From Burkholderia lata (lineage in GTDB: Bacteria; Pseudomonadota; Gammaproteobacteria; Burkholderiales; Burkholderiaceae): a stretch of DNA of 64,000 bases. Of the stretch, positions 53,686 through 63,393 are shown piece after piece. The first letter of the stretch is position 1; each line of letters begins with the position of its first letter. Below the pieces are notes generated by a model that was given only the letters and a program-made list of their open reading frames with translations, had not been told where the DNA came from and searched no databases. The translations under genes and the position numbers were made by a program. The stretch is from assembly GCF_000012945.1 (NCBI RefSeq), contig NC_007509.1:434001-498000 (forward strand). Reading direction: 5' to 3'.

Positions 53686-53766
53686 AGCGACCAGCGACCA
53701 GCGACCAGCGACCAGCGACCAGCGACCAGCGACCAGCGACCAGTGACCAGTGACCAGCGACCAGCG
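53686..53766. repeat. 7-bp tandem repeat, about 11 copies
   Basis: About eleven copies of AGCGACC (seen as GACCAGC in the other register) in 81 bp, with two variant copies (AGTGACC). It lies between the convergent EamA and hydratase-family genes, in non-coding DNA. It is a mini-satellite likely to vary in copy number between strains. Confidence 0.95.
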
Positions 53767-53803
53767 GTACGGCCCGCTCAGCCGCGCCCACGCGCCACGC
53801 CCA

Positions 53804-54565
53804 TCACGCCGTCAACGTCACCGACAGGCTGCCGAGTTCGCCGAAGCGCACCGTCAGCGCGTCGCCGAGCGGCACGTCGATCGCACCCGCATACGAACCA
53901 GTCGTCACGATCTGCCCGGCGCGCAGGGGCTCGCCGCGCGACGCGAGGAAATTGACGAGCCACACCAGCGGCTTCAGCGGATCGCCGTCCGGATGGCGGC
54001 CGTCGATCGCGCGGTTCAGCGCGCCTTCGAACGACAGCGCCAGCGTTTCGAGCGGCACGTTCAGCCCGTCGGGCACGACCGGGCCGACACACAGCCCCTG
54101 GTTGAATTGCCCGTCGGCCAGCAACTCGAACTTCGACGCGCGCGTGGGCTCCGCATAGCGGCAGCCGAGCACTTCGAGCACGATGCGCACTTCGCGGATC
54201 GCGTCGCGCACGTCCTGTTCGTCGTACGGCTGATCGCGCGCGGGCAGGTCGCGATCGAGCACGAACGCGATTTCCGGTTCGATCCGCACGATCGGCCCGC
54301 CGACGACACGGTACGGCGCATCGGCCTCGCGGATCGTCGACGCGAAGATCGGCGCGAGGATCACGCGGTCGGGCGGCGGCAGCGCGCATTTCCAGCCGCC
54401 GACGGGTTCGCCGAGCAGGTCGGCCACGCGCTGCTGGATGGCGAGGGCGGTCTCGACGTTTTCGGGACGCAGCGCATCGGGCAGCAGCGGGCCGGGCGAG
54501 CCGGCATGGCGGGCGGCGACGAGATGCTGGGCGGCGCCGTCCACGCGTTCGGAAGTCGTTGTCAT
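53804..54565 (-). CDS. 2-keto-4-pentenoate hydratase/FAH-family protein
   Basis: 253 residues. The MhpD-like features are IEPEIAFVL (metal-binding Glu pair, about residues 91-99), the following LPARDQPYDEQDV and the late GSYAG motif. Members hydrate or decarboxylate 2-keto acids; in sugar-acid pathways some cleave 2,4-diketo-3-deoxy acids. It is divergent from the ABC/dehydratase operon, which suggests a last step for that pathway, but aromatic-degradation use is equally possible. Confidence 0.8.
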   Translation of the reverse strand: MTTTSERVDGAAQHLVAARHAGSPGPLLPDALRPENVETALAIQQRVADLLGEPVGGWKCALPPPDRVILAPIFASTIREADAPYRVVGGPIVRIEPEIAFVLDRDLPARDQPYDEQDVRDAIREVRIVLEVLGCRYAEPTRASKFELLADGQFNQGLCVGPVVPDGLNVPLETLALSFEGALNRAIDGRHPDGDPLKPLVWLVNFLASRGEPLRAGQIVTTGSYAGAIDVPLGDALTVRFGELGSLSVTLTA

Positions 54566-54737
54566 GTCGGTTGAGCGAGTTGAAAGTGGGCCGGCAAATA
54601 AGGGCCGGACGAAAGTCGGATAGTCGATGATAGCGCCTTCGGCACGATAGCCGCTCGAACCCGTTGCGAACGGGGCGCTCGCAACCGTCGCGACACGCCC
54701 CCGGGATATCCCCTAGACGATCGGTTCGCCCCGGCGC

Positions 54738-54767
54738 TTGCACGCCGGGCGGGTTGTGCGACACAAT
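54738..54767 (+). promoter_or_regulatory. candidate promoter of the sugar ABC operon
   Basis: TTGCAC (54738-54743), 18 bp, CACAAT (54762-54767). The GGGAAAGCGCTTTCCC operator begins two bases after the -10 box, so bound repressor would cover the start of transcription. Confidence 0.5.
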
Positions 54768-54768
54768 A

Positions 54769-54784
54769 GGGAAAGCGCTTTCCC
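54769..54784. promoter_or_regulatory. LacI-type operator, copy 1
   Basis: GGGAAAGCGCTTTCCC is a perfect 16-bp palindrome, with a central CG as in LacI/PurR/GalR-type operators. Nearly identical copies lie upstream of the LacI gene and the porin gene. Confidence 0.85.
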
Positions 54785-54870
54785 AAATGAATCGGACGAC
54801 GGGGAAACGCGGGATTCTGGCGCGACGGATCGCGGCCGCATGCATGCCGCACGGCCCGATCGCTGCACGC

Positions 54871-54926
54871 CATTGGCCTTGCAGCACTGGCCGTGCGCCA
54901 CTCGCCGCGCGCCACTGGCCGTGCGC
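54871..54926 (+). repeat. four tandem 14-bp repeats in the ABC operon leader
   Basis: Units CATTGGCCTTGCAG, CACTGGCCGTGCGC, CACTCGCCGCGCGC and CACTGGCCGTGCGC follow each other directly, the second and fourth identical. They would be transcribed in the 5' leader, ending 30 bp before the ATG at 54957. Confidence 0.85.
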
Positions 54927-54956
54927 AACGATTCAACAACAACGTGGAGACAGCAG

Positions 54957-56195
54957 ATGTTCAACAGGCTTCGGGCGGCAACTTTCGCAGTCCTTTCAGT
55001 GCTGGCGGCGCAGGTGTGCGCCGCGCCGGTCACGCTCGACGTGACGGGCTGGAAGGGCGGCGGCGCCGAGCCCGCCAACATGGCGGAGCTGATCGCAAAG
55101 TTCGAGAAGGAAAACCCCGACATCAAGGTCAAGTTCGAGTACATGTCGCGCAACGACACGACGACGGTCGTGTCGTCGCGGCTGCAGGGCGGCAACGGCC
55201 CCGACGTGCTGATGGTCGACCGCGAGCTGATGCGGCAGTGGCAGGGCGCGCATCAGCTGCTGGACCTGAGCGGCGAGAAGTGGGTGCCGACGATCTGGCG
55301 CGGCGTGCGCAGCCACACGCAGATCGGCGGCAAGACCTACATGCTGCCGATGGAGCTGGTCGGCATCGGGCTGTTCGCGAACCTCGACCTGTTCAAGCGC
55401 GCGGGCATCGCGACGGTGCCGACCGACGTCGACCAGCTGAAGGCCGCGTGCGGGAAGCTTGCGGCGGCCGGCATCACGCCGATGCTGCTGCCCGCGAAGG
55501 AAGGCTGGGCGCCCGCGGCGCTCGTGATCGCGTCCGGGCTGGCGGCCGGCGGCGGCGGCGATGCGGATGCGCGTGCCGAATCGTTCGTCGGCGCGGGCAG
55601 CGCGCGCTTTGCGGCCGATCCGGCGTTCAAGCAGTCGATGGCCGCGCTGAAGGTGCTCGCGGACGCGAAGTGCTTCGTGCCGCGCCTGAACAATGGCGTG
55701 AGCGCGTGGAGCACGGGGCTCACCGAATTCCAGGCGGGCCGCGTCGCGATGATGCCGCAGGGCGCCTGGAACATCGCGAAGTTCAGCGCGACGAAGGGGC
55801 TGTCGTTCCAGTTCGCGCCGCTGCCGGCGCTCGTGCCCGGCAACGGGCCCGTCGCGCTCGACATGCTCGGCACCGCGTGGGCGATCAACGCGGCATCGCA
55901 CCAGGCCGACGCCGCGAAGAAGTGGCTCGCGTTCTGGGCGCGCTCGGACAACGATCGCCAGTTCCTCGATGCGGAAGCCGGGTTCAGCCCGTTCGAGGGC
56001 GGCACCGACGCGATGCCGCCGCAGGCGCAGCCGTATGCGGCCGCGCAGAAGAACGGGCACGTCGTGCTGTATCCGAAGGGCGTGTGGACCGGCTCGCTGT
56101 TCACGGCGATCTGGAATTCGATGTCCGCGTATTTCCTCGACATCGGGCAGGACCCGGCGAAGCTGCTCGCCCGTTGGGATGCGGCCGCGCGATGA
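54957..56195 (+). CDS. ABC sugar-binding periplasmic protein
   Basis: 412 residues with a Sec signal (MFNRLRAATFAVLSVLAAQVCAA, cleavage CAA-PV). Cluster 1/2 substrate-binding fold: FEKENPDIKVKFEYMS, GNGPDVLMVD, then a conserved GLTEFQAGRVAMMPQGAWN in the hinge-proximal second domain. Captures a mono- or oligosaccharide in the periplasm for the permeases that follow. The start has GGAGAC upstream; longer in-frame extension to about 54738 covers the repeats and operator and is not coding. LacI-type operator upstream. Confidence 0.9.
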   Translation: MFNRLRAATFAVLSVLAAQVCAAPVTLDVTGWKGGGAEPANMAELIAKFEKENPDIKVKFEYMSRNDTTTVVSSRLQGGNGPDVLMVDRELMRQWQGAHQLLDLSGEKWVPTIWRGVRSHTQIGGKTYMLPMELVGIGLFANLDLFKRAGIATVPTDVDQLKAACGKLAAAGITPMLLPAKEGWAPAALVIASGLAAGGGGDADARAESFVGAGSARFAADPAFKQSMAALKVLADAKCFVPRLNNGVSAWSTGLTEFQAGRVAMMPQGAWNIAKFSATKGLSFQFAPLPALVPGNGPVALDMLGTAWAINAASHQADAAKKWLAFWARSDNDRQFLDAEAGFSPFEGGTDAMPPQAQPYAAAQKNGHVVLYPKGVWTGSLFTAIWNSMSAYFLDIGQDPAKLLARWDAAAR

Positions 56196-56265
56196 ACCGC
56201 CTGTCCGCTGACATTTCCCGTGCCGCGCGAGGGTGCGCGGCGCGGTTCGACGAAGGAGGCGCACG

Positions 56266-57135
56266 ATGAAGCGCAACCGGACCTTGCTGTGGTGCGCCGT
56301 GCCGGCGCTCGCGCTGTACGCGCTGCTGAGCCTGTATCCGCTGTTCAAGGCCGCGCGGATGAGCCTGACGGATTTCTCCGGCGTGGGCGACGCGCACTGG
56401 ATCGGGCTCGCGAACTACGCGGCGGCGTTTCGCGATCCCGCGAGCCTGCACACGCTCGTCGTCACGTTCGCGTATGCGGCGATCGTCGTGATCGTGCAGA
56501 ACGGGCTCGGGCTGCTGTTCGCCGCGCTGCTGTTCTCGCTGCCGCGGCTGCGCGGTGCGTTGCGCGTCGGGCTGCTGGTGCCGAGCATGTTCTCGGCGGT
56601 GATCGCCGGGTTCGTGTGGGAGTACCTGTACTCGCCGCTCGGCGGCGGCATCAACGAGCTGCTGCACCTCGTGCATCTCGACGCGCTGCAGCAGGTGTGG
56701 CTCGGCGATCCGTCGGTCACGCTGCCGGCGGTCACGGCCGTGCACGTGTGGATGTACGTCGGCTACTCGACGGCGATCTTCCTGGCCGGCTACCTGAACA
56801 TTCCGTCCGAACTGCACGATGCGGCGAAGCTCGACGGCGCGAACGCGTGGGTGCGCTTCACGCGCATCGACCTGCCGCTGCTCGCGCCGGCGTTCACCGT
56901 GAACATCACGCTGAGCACGATCGGCACGCTGAAGACTTTCGAGCTGCCGCTCGTGCTGACCAACGGCGGGCCGGACGGCGCGACGACCACGCTCGGGCTG
57001 CAGATCTTCCACAGCCTGTTCAACGACTACAAGTTCGGCTTCGCGAGTGCGCTGTCGATGATCATGCTCGCGATCGTCGTGGTGGTCGCCACCACGCAGA
57101 ACACGATCCTGCGCCGCCGGGAGGACAACCTGTGA
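56266..57135 (+). CDS. ABC sugar permease 1 (MalF-like)
   Basis: 289 residues, six membrane segments; AGGAGG precedes the ATG. The cytoplasmic EAA-type loop reads DAAKLDGANAWVRFTRIDLPLL (about residues 186-207), the contact for the ATPase. Stops in the first bases of the next gene (GTGA). Inner membrane. Confidence 0.92.
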   Translation: MKRNRTLLWCAVPALALYALLSLYPLFKAARMSLTDFSGVGDAHWIGLANYAAAFRDPASLHTLVVTFAYAAIVVIVQNGLGLLFAALLFSLPRLRGALRVGLLVPSMFSAVIAGFVWEYLYSPLGGGINELLHLVHLDALQQVWLGDPSVTLPAVTAVHVWMYVGYSTAIFLAGYLNIPSELHDAAKLDGANAWVRFTRIDLPLLAPAFTVNITLSTIGTLKTFELPLVLTNGGPDGATTTLGLQIFHSLFNDYKFGFASALSMIMLAIVVVVATTQNTILRRREDNL

Positions 57136-58034
57136 ACGTCATCCGTCAACGCTTTCATGCGGACCAGCCGTCCACCGGCACGTCGGGCGGCGGGCTGCGC
57201 ACGAGTGCGCTGCTGCGCCGCGTGCCGGGGTTCGCGCGGCTCGTCGCCGCGATCGCGATCGTCGCGATCGTGCTGCTGCCGACGATCTACATGGTGCTGA
57301 TGTCGCTGCGCACCGGCGACGACATCATCGCGCGCCCGCTGGGGCTGCCCGACCATGTGTTCTTCGGCAACTACGCGGCCGTGTTCACGCAGATGAACTA
57401 CTGGCGCAGCGTCGCGAACACGATCGGCATCACGCTCGCGGTCACGTTTCTCGTCGCGCTGCTGTCGTCGCTCGCGGCCTATCCGCTGGCCCGCGTGAAG
57501 GGCCGGCTGTCGAACGCGGTCTACATCGTGCTGACGCTCGGCCTGACGATCCCGATGTTCGTCAGCCTCACGCCGCTGTATGTGCTGTTCCGCGACCTGC
57601 ACCTGCTCAACACGTATCTCGGCGTCGTGCTCGCGTACACCGTGCAGAGCCTGCCTCTCGGCGTGTTCTTCTACACGAGCTTCCTGAAGCGGATTCCGCT
57701 CGAACTCGAGGAAGCCGCGGTGATGGACGGCTGCAGCCCGCTGCAGGTGTACTGGTACATCGTGCTGCCGCTGTTGCGGCCGATCACCGGCACGCTCGCG
57801 ATGTTCGTCACGCTGTCGGTGTGGAACGACCTCGTCTATCCGCTGCTGTTCCTGACCGACTCGTCGAAGTTCACGATCACGGTCGCGGTGTTCCGCTTCA
57901 TCGGCACCAACGACATCGACCCGACCAAGCTGTTCCCTGCAGCCGTGATGGGCACGCTGCCGCTGCTCGTGCTGTTCTTCATTCTCCAGCGCAAGATCGT
58001 CGCGGGTATCACGGCCGGCGCGGTCAAGGGGTAA
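57132..58034 (+). CDS. ABC sugar permease 2 (MalG-like)
   Basis: 300 residues with a GTG start overlapping the end of permease 1 (GTGA). Six membrane segments after a 40-residue cytosolic tail. The EAA loop is EEAAVMDGCSPLQVYWYIVLPLL (about residues 195-217). The pair is the normal CUT1 heterodimer. Four bases precede the SDR gene. Confidence 0.92.
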   Translation: MNVIRQRFHADQPSTGTSGGGLRTSALLRRVPGFARLVAAIAIVAIVLLPTIYMVLMSLRTGDDIIARPLGLPDHVFFGNYAAVFTQMNYWRSVANTIGITLAVTFLVALLSSLAAYPLARVKGRLSNAVYIVLTLGLTIPMFVSLTPLYVLFRDLHLLNTYLGVVLAYTVQSLPLGVFFYTSFLKRIPLELEEAAVMDGCSPLQVYWYIVLPLLRPITGTLAMFVTLSVWNDLVYPLLFLTDSSKFTITVAVFRFIGTNDIDPTKLFPAAVMGTLPLLVLFFILQRKIVAGITAGAVKG

Positions 58035-58038
58035 AGCC

Positions 58039-58824
58039 ATGAATCCATTCGAATCGCTCGACGGTCGCGTGATCGTCGTCACCGGCGGCGGCGACGGTAT
58101 CGGCCTCGGCATCGTCGACGTGCTCGCGCAATGCGGCGCGCAGGTCGTCGTCGCGGAGAAGAACGCCGCGCGTGCCGACGCAGTACGCGAACGGCTCGGC
58201 GGGCGCGATGCGCTGTTCGTCGAGACCGACGTGGCCGAACCGGCGAGCGTCGCCGCGCTGTTCGAGCGTGTGGACGCGCATCACGGCCGGCTCGACGGGC
58301 TCGTGAACAACGCGGGCATCACGCTGCACGGCCCGTTCGACGCATTCTCGCTCGACGACTGCGACCGCCTGTACCGCACCAACCTGCGCTCGATGTTCCA
58401 GTGCGCGCAGCTCGCGGCGCCGCGCATCGCCCGCGCGGGCGGCGGCGCGATCGTCAACATCGCGTCGAATCACGCGGGCGCGAGCGTGCCGGGCTTCGAG
58501 ATGTACGCGGCGACCAAGGGCGGCATCGTCGCGATGTCGCGTGCGATGGCGACGAGCCTCGCGCCACAGCGCATCCGCGTCAACACGCTGAGCCCCGGCT
58601 TCACGCTGAACGCGCCGATCGGCGCGGCCCTCGAGCGCGATCCCGCGCTGCTCGACGCGTATCGCGCGCTGCATCCCGCGCAGCGCATCAACGAACCGGC
58701 CGATATCGGCCGGATCGCCGCGTTCCTGCTGTCGGACGCGGCGGCCGGCATCGCCGGCGCGGATCTCGTCGCCGACAACGGCATGTCGGCGCTGCTGTTC
58801 AACCGGACCCGTTCCTCCACATGA
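58039..58824 (+). CDS. SDR dehydrogenase of the sugar pathway
   Basis: 261 residues. TGGGDGIGLG nucleotide motif near residue 15, NNAGITLHG, catalytic Ser in IASNHAGA and YAATKGG. The setting (sugar ABC importer, lactonase, dehydratase) predicts oxidation of a free sugar at C1 to its lactone, as in De Ley-Doudoroff-type pathways. ATGA overlap with the next gene. It could instead oxidise a later keto-acid intermediate. Confidence 0.85.
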   Translation: MNPFESLDGRVIVVTGGGDGIGLGIVDVLAQCGAQVVVAEKNAARADAVRERLGGRDALFVETDVAEPASVAALFERVDAHHGRLDGLVNNAGITLHGPFDAFSLDDCDRLYRTNLRSMFQCAQLAAPRIARAGGGAIVNIASNHAGASVPGFEMYAATKGGIVAMSRAMATSLAPQRIRVNTLSPGFTLNAPIGAALERDPALLDAYRALHPAQRINEPADIGRIAAFLLSDAAAGIAGADLVADNGMSALLFNRTRSST

Positions 58825-59966
58825 AGATCACCGAAATCGAAACATTCGCGGTCGCACCGCGCTGGCAGTTCGTGAAGGTCAGCACCGACGAGGGCCTCGC
58901 CGGCTGGGGCGAGCCGATCGTCGAAGGGCGCGCGGCCACCACGGCCGCCGCCGTGCACGAACTTGCCGACTACCTGATCGGCCGCGACCCGCGGCATATC
59001 GAGGACCTGTTCCAGGTCATGTATCGCGGCGGTTTCTATCGCGGCGGCCCGATCCTGACGAGCGCGATCTCGGGCATCGAGCAGGCGCTGTGGGACATCA
59101 AGGCGCGCGCGCTCGGCGTGCCCGTCTACGACCTGCTCGGCGGCCCGGTGCGCGACAAGGCGCGCGTCTATGCGCACGTGAAGGGCGACACGCCCGAGGA
59201 CATGGCCGCGAACGCGCGGCAGCTCGTCGAGGCCGGCTATACCGCGCTGAAGATGGGCGTGGTCAACGCGACCGACTGGATTGAGTCGCCGGCGGCGATC
59301 GACCGCGCGGTCGCGCGCTTCGGCACGGTGCGTGACGCGATCGGCAAGGAGGTCGGGCTCGGCATCGACTTCCACGGCCGCGTGCGCCGCCCGGTCGCAA
59401 AGGCGCTCGCGAAAGCGCTCGCGCCGTTCGACCCGATGTTCTACGAGGAATTGCTGCTGCCCGAGCACAACGACGCACTGCGTGAAGTCGCGCGCGACTG
59501 CGCGGTGCCGCTCGCAACCGGCGAACGGCTGTTCACGCGCTGGCAGTTCAAGGAGCTGCTGCAGGAAGGCGTCGTCGACATCGTGCAGCCGGACGTGAGC
59601 CATACGGGCGGGATCTGGGAGCTGCGCAAGATCGCCGCGATGGCTGAAGCGTACGACGTCGCGGTCGCGCCGCATTGCCCGCTCGGGCCCCTGACGCTCG
59701 CGGCGTCGCTGCAGATCGATTTCTGCACGCCGAACGCGTTCATCCAGGAGCAGTCGACCAATGTGGCCTATCACGACGACAACGCGATGTACGCGTACAC
59801 GCGCGGCATTCCGTTCGCGTTCGACGCGGGCTACGTCGCGCGCCCGGATGCACCGGGGCTCGGCGTCGAGATCGACGAGGAGAAGGTGAGGGAAGCCGCT
59901 GCTATCGGGCATCGCTGGCGCAACCCGGTGTGGCGTCGCGAGGACGGCTCGGTCGCCGAATGGTGA
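58821..59966 (+). CDS. sugar-acid dehydratase, DgoD-like (enolase superfamily)
   Basis: 381 residues, the length and motifs of D-galactonate dehydratase. Metal ligands Asp183, Glu209 and Glu235 and catalytic His185 and His285 (GIDFHGR, YEE, TGERL, APHCPLGP) fall at the positions I recall for the Escherichia coli enzyme; the start KITEIETF and end WRREDGSVAEW also match. The usual EEP after the second ligand reads EEL, a difference that could shift substrate. It dehydrates a sugar acid to the 2-keto-3-deoxy acid. Overlaps the SDR gene (ATGA). Confidence 0.85.
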   Translation: MKITEIETFAVAPRWQFVKVSTDEGLAGWGEPIVEGRAATTAAAVHELADYLIGRDPRHIEDLFQVMYRGGFYRGGPILTSAISGIEQALWDIKARALGVPVYDLLGGPVRDKARVYAHVKGDTPEDMAANARQLVEAGYTALKMGVVNATDWIESPAAIDRAVARFGTVRDAIGKEVGLGIDFHGRVRRPVAKALAKALAPFDPMFYEELLLPEHNDALREVARDCAVPLATGERLFTRWQFKELLQEGVVDIVQPDVSHTGGIWELRKIAAMAEAYDVAVAPHCPLGPLTLAASLQIDFCTPNAFIQEQSTNVAYHDDNAMYAYTRGIPFAFDAGYVARPDAPGLGVEIDEEKVREAAAIGHRWRNPVWRREDGSVAEW

Positions 59967-59997
59967 GCGGCTGCAACGGACGAGGAGAAAGGCAATC

Positions 59998-61077
<1,080 letters not shown>

Positions 61078-61098
61078 GTCCGGCCCGGCCGGCAGGTT

Positions 61099-61121
61099 CC
61101 GCCCGCCATACCGGCGGGCGG
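61099..61121 (+). terminator. GC-rich hairpin between ABC ATPase and lactonase genes
   Basis: CCGCCCGCC, 5-nt loop, GGCGGGCGG gives a perfect nine-pair stem. No U-run follows, so it is not a classical terminator; it may be a processing or stabilising stem in the operon mRNA. Confidence 0.35.
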
Positions 61122-61150
61122 CCGAACGCATGCATAAAAACAGAATTTCG

Positions 61151-62056
61151 ATGACGACAGTAAAACTGGTACAGGGCGCGAATGCGATCCTGGGAGAGGG
61201 CCCGCTCTGGTGCGAACGCTCGGCGTCGCTCTACTGGATCGACATCAAGCGCACCGCGCTCTACCGCTACACGCCCGGCCACGGGCAGACCGGCTTCTGG
61301 CTGCTGCCTGAGCTGGCCGGCTGCGTCGCGAGCGTCGACGACGGGCGGCTGCTCGTCGCGTTGAAGAGCGGCCTGCACCTGTTCGATCCCGCGCACGGCA
61401 CGCTCGAACGGCTGGCCGACGCCGCGCATGCGCGGCCGTCGCTGCGCTACAACGACGGCGCGGTGGATGCGCGCGGCCGCTTCTGGGTCGGCACGATGGC
61501 CGACGACGGCGACGGCCCCGGCGATCTCCATTGCTTCGAGCATGCGCATGCGTCGCGCGTCGCGGTGGCCGGCTTCGCCTGCGCGAACGGGATGGGCTGG
61601 AGCCCGGACGGCTCGACGATGTACGTCACCGATTCCGGCCGCCGCACGATCTTCGCGTACGACTTCGACGTCGATGCAGGGCGGTTATCGAATGCGCGGC
61701 CGTTCGCGACGTTCGGCGACGCGCGCGGCGTGCCGGACGGGCTTGCCGTCGATGCGGAGGGCGGCGTGTGGTCGGCGATCTGGGATGGCTGGCGGCTGCA
61801 TCGCTACGCGCCGGACGGCGCGCTCGACCAGGTCGTCGAGATGCCGGTGCAGCGGCCGACCAGCGTCGCGTTCGGCGGCGCCGATCGCGCGACGCTGTTC
61901 GTCACGTCCGCATCGGTCAACGTGAGTGCGGACGGGCTGCTGCGCGGCCCGCTCGCGGGCAGCCTGTTCGAGACGCGCCCGGGCGTGGCCGGGCTCGAGC
62001 AGCATTGCGTGGCGCGCGCGTGGCTGGGTGACGCGGTCGCGGCCACGCCGCGTTGA
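61151..62056 (+). CDS. SMP-30/gluconolactonase-type sugar lactonase
   Basis: 301 residues, six-bladed propeller of the SMP-30 family. Metal ligands visible: Glu in LGEGPLW (about residue 14), Asn in CANGMGW (about 145) and Asp in PDGLAVD (about 196); YNDGAVDARGRFWVGTM is the conserved middle segment. Hydrolyses a sugar lactone to the acid, the step between the SDR and the dehydratase. An in-frame ATG at 61130 adds seven residues; neither start has a strong ribosome binding site. Confidence 0.9.
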   Translation: MTTVKLVQGANAILGEGPLWCERSASLYWIDIKRTALYRYTPGHGQTGFWLLPELAGCVASVDDGRLLVALKSGLHLFDPAHGTLERLADAAHARPSLRYNDGAVDARGRFWVGTMADDGDGPGDLHCFEHAHASRVAVAGFACANGMGWSPDGSTMYVTDSGRRTIFAYDFDVDAGRLSNARPFATFGDARGVPDGLAVDAEGGVWSAIWDGWRLHRYAPDGALDQVVEMPVQRPTSVAFGGADRATLFVTSASVNVSADGLLRGPLAGSLFETRPGVAGLEQHCVARAWLGDAVAATPR

Positions 62057-62078
62057 TCATGCAGTAAGCGGCAAGCGC

Positions 62079-63074
62079 TCAGCGGCGGCGCGCGTCGCGC
62101 GGTCGCACCGTCGATTCGCGCACGACGAGTCGCGATTCGAGCATCGTATGCGGGGCAGGCGACTTGCCCGCGAGTGCGTCGAGCAGCGTCGTCATCGCGA
62201 CTTCGCCCGCGCGCTCGGTTTCGGTGTCGATCGACGTCAGCGTGGGCGACGTGAGCTTGCCGAGTTCGAGGTTGTCGAAGCCGCACACGGCGACGTCGTG
62301 CGGGATCGCGATGCCGAGCCGTTCGGCTTCCTTGATGAAGCCGGCCGCGATCATGTCGTTGTAGCAGATCACCGCATCGGGCGGCTCGGCCGACAGCATC
62401 ACCGACGCGCACACGCGCTCGCCGTCGGCCACCGTCGCGCGCGGCACGCTGAAGGTGCGCAGCGGCAGGCCGGCACGCGCGAGCACCTGCTCGGCGCCGG
62501 CGCGGCGTTCGTCGTCGCCGCGTGCGTTGGGCAGGCTGATGTACGCGAAGCGCTGGTACTTCTCCATCAGCAGGTGCTGCGCGAGCATCTCGCCCGCACG
62601 AACCGGATCGGAGTACAGCGTGAGCAGCCCGTCGCGCGGCGCGGAACCGACCGCGACCACCGGCTTGCCGAGGCTCGCGGTCCAGCGCAGGTCGTCGTCG
62701 GGCATGCTGGTGTTCAGGATCAGCCCGTCGACGCGCCGGCTCAGCTTCGTCAGCGCCGGCCGCTCGCCCTTGCGGTTCTCGTCGGCATCGACGATCAGGA
62801 CGACGAAGTCGTTGCGCTGCGCGATCCGGTTCACACCCTTGACCATCGCGGTGAAGTACGGGTTGAGAATGTCCTGGATCACGACGCCGACCGCGCCCGT
62901 CTGGCCGGTGGCCATCGAGCGCGCGAGCGGGTTCGACTCGTAGCCGAGCTGCTCGATCGCTTCGGCAATGCGGCGTTCGACGTCGGGCGAGAAGCGCTTC
63001 GTCTTGTTGATGAACTTCGAGACGGTTCCGATGGAGACGCCTGCAGCGGCGGCGACTTCGTTGATCTTGGCCAC
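62079..63074 (-). CDS. LacI family repressor of the sugar-acid regulon
   Basis: 331 residues from a GTG at 63074 (MAKINEVAAAAGVS). The LacI helix-turn-helix and hinge are INEVAAAAGVSIGTVSKFIN (about residues 4-23) and ESNPLARSM; the sensor domain is periplasmic-binding-like. The longer upstream frame has no ATG with family fit. Convergent with the lactonase gene. The CG-centred GAAAGCGCTTTC sites upstream of the ABC operon, this gene and the porin are its likely operators; the inducer is probably the sugar or an intermediate. Confidence 0.9.
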   Translation of the reverse strand: MAKINEVAAAAGVSIGTVSKFINKTKRFSPDVERRIAEAIEQLGYESNPLARSMATGQTGAVGVVIQDILNPYFTAMVKGVNRIAQRNDFVVLIVDADENRKGERPALTKLSRRVDGLILNTSMPDDDLRWTASLGKPVVAVGSAPRDGLLTLYSDPVRAGEMLAQHLLMEKYQRFAYISLPNARGDDERRAGAEQVLARAGLPLRTFSVPRATVADGERVCASVMLSAEPPDAVICYNDMIAAGFIKEAERLGIAIPHDVAVCGFDNLELGKLTSPTLTSIDTETERAGEVAMTTLLDALAGKSPAPHTMLESRLVVRESTVRPRDARRR

Positions 63075-63234
63075 GATGAAAGTGAGTGTCAGTGCATTTT
63101 GCCGGCGAGCATAGCATGCGCGCCGGTGGCGGCGACCGTGCGGCGGCATCGCAGCCATGCCGCGCGATCGGACTCGGTAGTATCCCTTGGAGGGCCAGAA
63201 TTTTCTTGAAAAAGCGCAATCGCGCGCCGACAAT

Positions 63235-63246
63235 GAAAGCGCTTTC
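63235..63246. promoter_or_regulatory. LacI-type operator, copy 2
   Basis: GAAAGC GCTTTC, perfect 12-bp palindrome; the right flank CC also matches the other copies, the left flank does not. About 160 bp upstream of the LacI gene start, so probably autoregulatory. Confidence 0.75.
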
Positions 63247-63336
63247 CCGATTCGCGAGCATAGCACGTGTGCATTCCGTCAGAGACATCACGGAAATCGA
63301 CGCACGACAACCGCCGCGAAATTTTTTTGCTGTCGA

Positions 63337-63352
63337 GGGAAAGCGCTTTCCC
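63337..63352. promoter_or_regulatory. LacI-type operator, copy 3
   Basis: GGGAAAGCGCTTTCCC, identical over 16 bp to the ABC-operon copy, 41 bp upstream of the porin ATG. Puts the porin in the regulon. Confidence 0.85.
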
Positions 63353-63393
63353 CAATTAGACGAGACGTGAACGAAAAGAAGGAGGAGATCTAG

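Larger units (their letters stand above)
54566..54956. other. divergent gap with promoter, operator and leader repeat
   Basis: 391 bp between the FAH-family gene and the binding-protein gene. It contains a predicted promoter (54738-54767), a 16-bp palindromic operator (54769-54784) and four 14-bp tandem repeats (54871-54926) in the leader of the ABC operon. No gene is supported in it. Confidence 0.7.
63075..63393. other. divergent gap between lacI-type and porin genes, with two operators
   Basis: 319 bp holding two GAAAGCGCTTTC palindromes about 100 bp apart. The porin start is preceded by AAGGAGGAG. No gene is supported; -35/-10 boxes are not clear on either strand. Confidence 0.7.

Noticed and set aside
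53686..53766. Array-like repeat considered as a CRISPR
   Set aside because: The unit is 7 bp with no spacers; it is a plain tandem repeat.
61099..61121. Hairpin considered as a rho-independent terminator
   Set aside because: No run of T follows and the lactonase gene starts within 30-50 bp; listed only as a stem with low confidence.
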